Origin: Acanthosepion pharaonis
Lineage: Eukaryota > Mollusca > Cephalopoda > Sepiida > Sepiidae
Assembly: GCA_903632075.3 (NCBI GenBank)
Contig: CAHIKZ030000388.1
Span: forward strand, 23,501-87,500
Direction: 5' to 3'
DNA: 64,000 nucleotides
Positions 63,320 through 64,000 of this stretch are shown piece by piece. Under the pieces are notes generated by a model. The model was given only the letters and a program-made list of their open reading frames with translations. It had not been told where the DNA came from and searched no databases. How positions within the stretch are numbered: the stretch's first letter is position 1; each line of letters begins with the position of its first letter. The position numbers and the translations under genes were made by a program.

Positions 63320-63800
63320 TCTGAAATTATCCTTTGTTTGAAACAGAGCATCCATCTGTAGAGTTACATCTCAGTTGCCCTATTTTCTTTCAATCTAATG
63401 ACATCTTCTCATCTCTTAATACTTTGCTAAGTTTTGGAAAGGCATCTTTCGCTATTCATATGGATTTCAGCTGTCCCTTTTTTATTATAAGCATTAGTTT
63501 CTTTGTAGTTCTTATTTTCTTTGAGACTTCCTTATTTCTCATATGTTCTTTCCATGGTATTCTTAGCTTTCATTAGCAGAACCACTCTTGCTTTTTTTTT
63601 CTGTTCAGCATTCATTGATATTTAGGAGATGAGATATTACACAGCAGCACAGCACTAGTTTATTTCTAAAGACATTTTCTCATCTCTTAATACTTTGCTT
63701 AGTTCCTGAATGGTATCTTTTGTTATTTGTATGGATTTCATTTGTCTCTTTCTGATTGTTAGTATTAGTTTCTTTTGTATTTTTCCTTATGACTTGTTTG
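63320..63800 (-). pseudogene. LINE RT C-terminal relic, two overlapping pieces
   Basis: CATCTCTTAATACTTTGCTAAG...AAGGCATCTTTCGCTATTC (63408-63455) and CATCTCTTAATACTTTGCTTAG...TTTTGTTATTTGTATGG (63680-63740) both match 47080-47130 (TTCTTAATACTTTGCTTAGC...AAGGCATCTTTTGCTATTCC) in the same orientation. Heavily decayed. Confidence 0.5.
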
Positions 63801-63822
63801 AAAGAATTCTTGCTGGCTAAAT

Positions 63823-63831
<9 letters not shown>

Positions 63832-63878
<47 letters not shown>
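63832..63878. repeat. TA microsatellite
   Basis: About 47 bases of TA. Confidence 0.95.
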
Positions 63879-63882
<4 letters not shown>

Positions 63883-63913
63883 TTGTTCTTATTAATTATT
63901 TTTATTTTTAAAA

Positions 63914-63917
<4 letters not shown>

Positions 63918-63981
<64 letters not shown>

Positions 63982-63985
63982 GTAT
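63918..63985. repeat. TA/TATG microsatellite
   Basis: About 50 bases of TA followed by four TATG units. Confidence 0.95.
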
Positions 63986-64000
63986 TGTATATAAAAGACT

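Noticed and set aside
56488..64000. A kinase-domain exon upstream of both tail exons
   Set aside because: I scanned the minus strand for the expected FFR.I.W and PPFKPK-type coding ahead of a donor and found none, so it must lie outside the window.

Overview
The window looks like a eukaryotic, gene-poor, AT-rich stretch (my estimate is about one-third G+C) packed with TA microsatellites, SINEs, LINE fragments and fold-back elements. The repeat style (tRNA/5S-derived SINEs, very long TA arrays, dense hairpin elements) and the one host gene I recognise point to a lophotrochozoan, most likely a coleoid cephalopod such as an octopus. That assignment is inference, because no species marker is present.

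Host gene. The only host coding sequence I can support is the 3' end of a conventional protein kinase C gene on the minus strand. Two alternative C-terminal exons are visible. The transcriptionally upstream one (56326-56487) resembles the vertebrate PKC beta-II tail, and the downstream one (39364-39516) resembles the beta-I tail. Both start in phase 0 behind good acceptors, both carry turn and hydrophobic motifs, and each ends in its own stop. About 16.8 kb of repeat-filled DNA separates them. The shared kinase-domain exons must lie beyond position 64000. This reproduces the order and design of the vertebrate PRKCB beta-I/beta-II splice choice and is the main biological result.

Layout on the + axis. 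1-39 kb is 3' flank and possible 3' UTR of the kinase gene: TA arrays, long inverted repeats (2.0, 8.8, 11.6, 13.8, 22.7, 26.7, 29.9, 32.9, 33.3 and 37.9 kb), LINE relics (4.9-6.8, 17.5-18.8, 21.5-22.0 kb), minisatellites and SINEs. 39.4-56.5 kb is the alternative-exon interval, with a stem-loop-rich SINE-like element (41.0 kb), a 118-bp tandem array split by a SINE (42.7-43.6 kb), LINE fragments (45-49 kb), a hAT-like element with a target duplication (47.4 kb), a small orphan ORF behind a promoter-like block (50.2-50.6 kb) and a head-to-head SINE pair (53.7-54.6 kb). 56.5-64 kb is the intron upstream of both exons, with at least three mariner/Tc1 transposase relics, LINE ends and nested SINEs.

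Repeats. The most interesting family is a chimeric SINE with a 5S-rRNA-like head, a tRNA-like segment, a body and a conserved 3' tail. Two copies carry two 5S-like modules in tandem. No CRISPR array, operon, intact transposase or functional rRNA/tRNA gene was seen.
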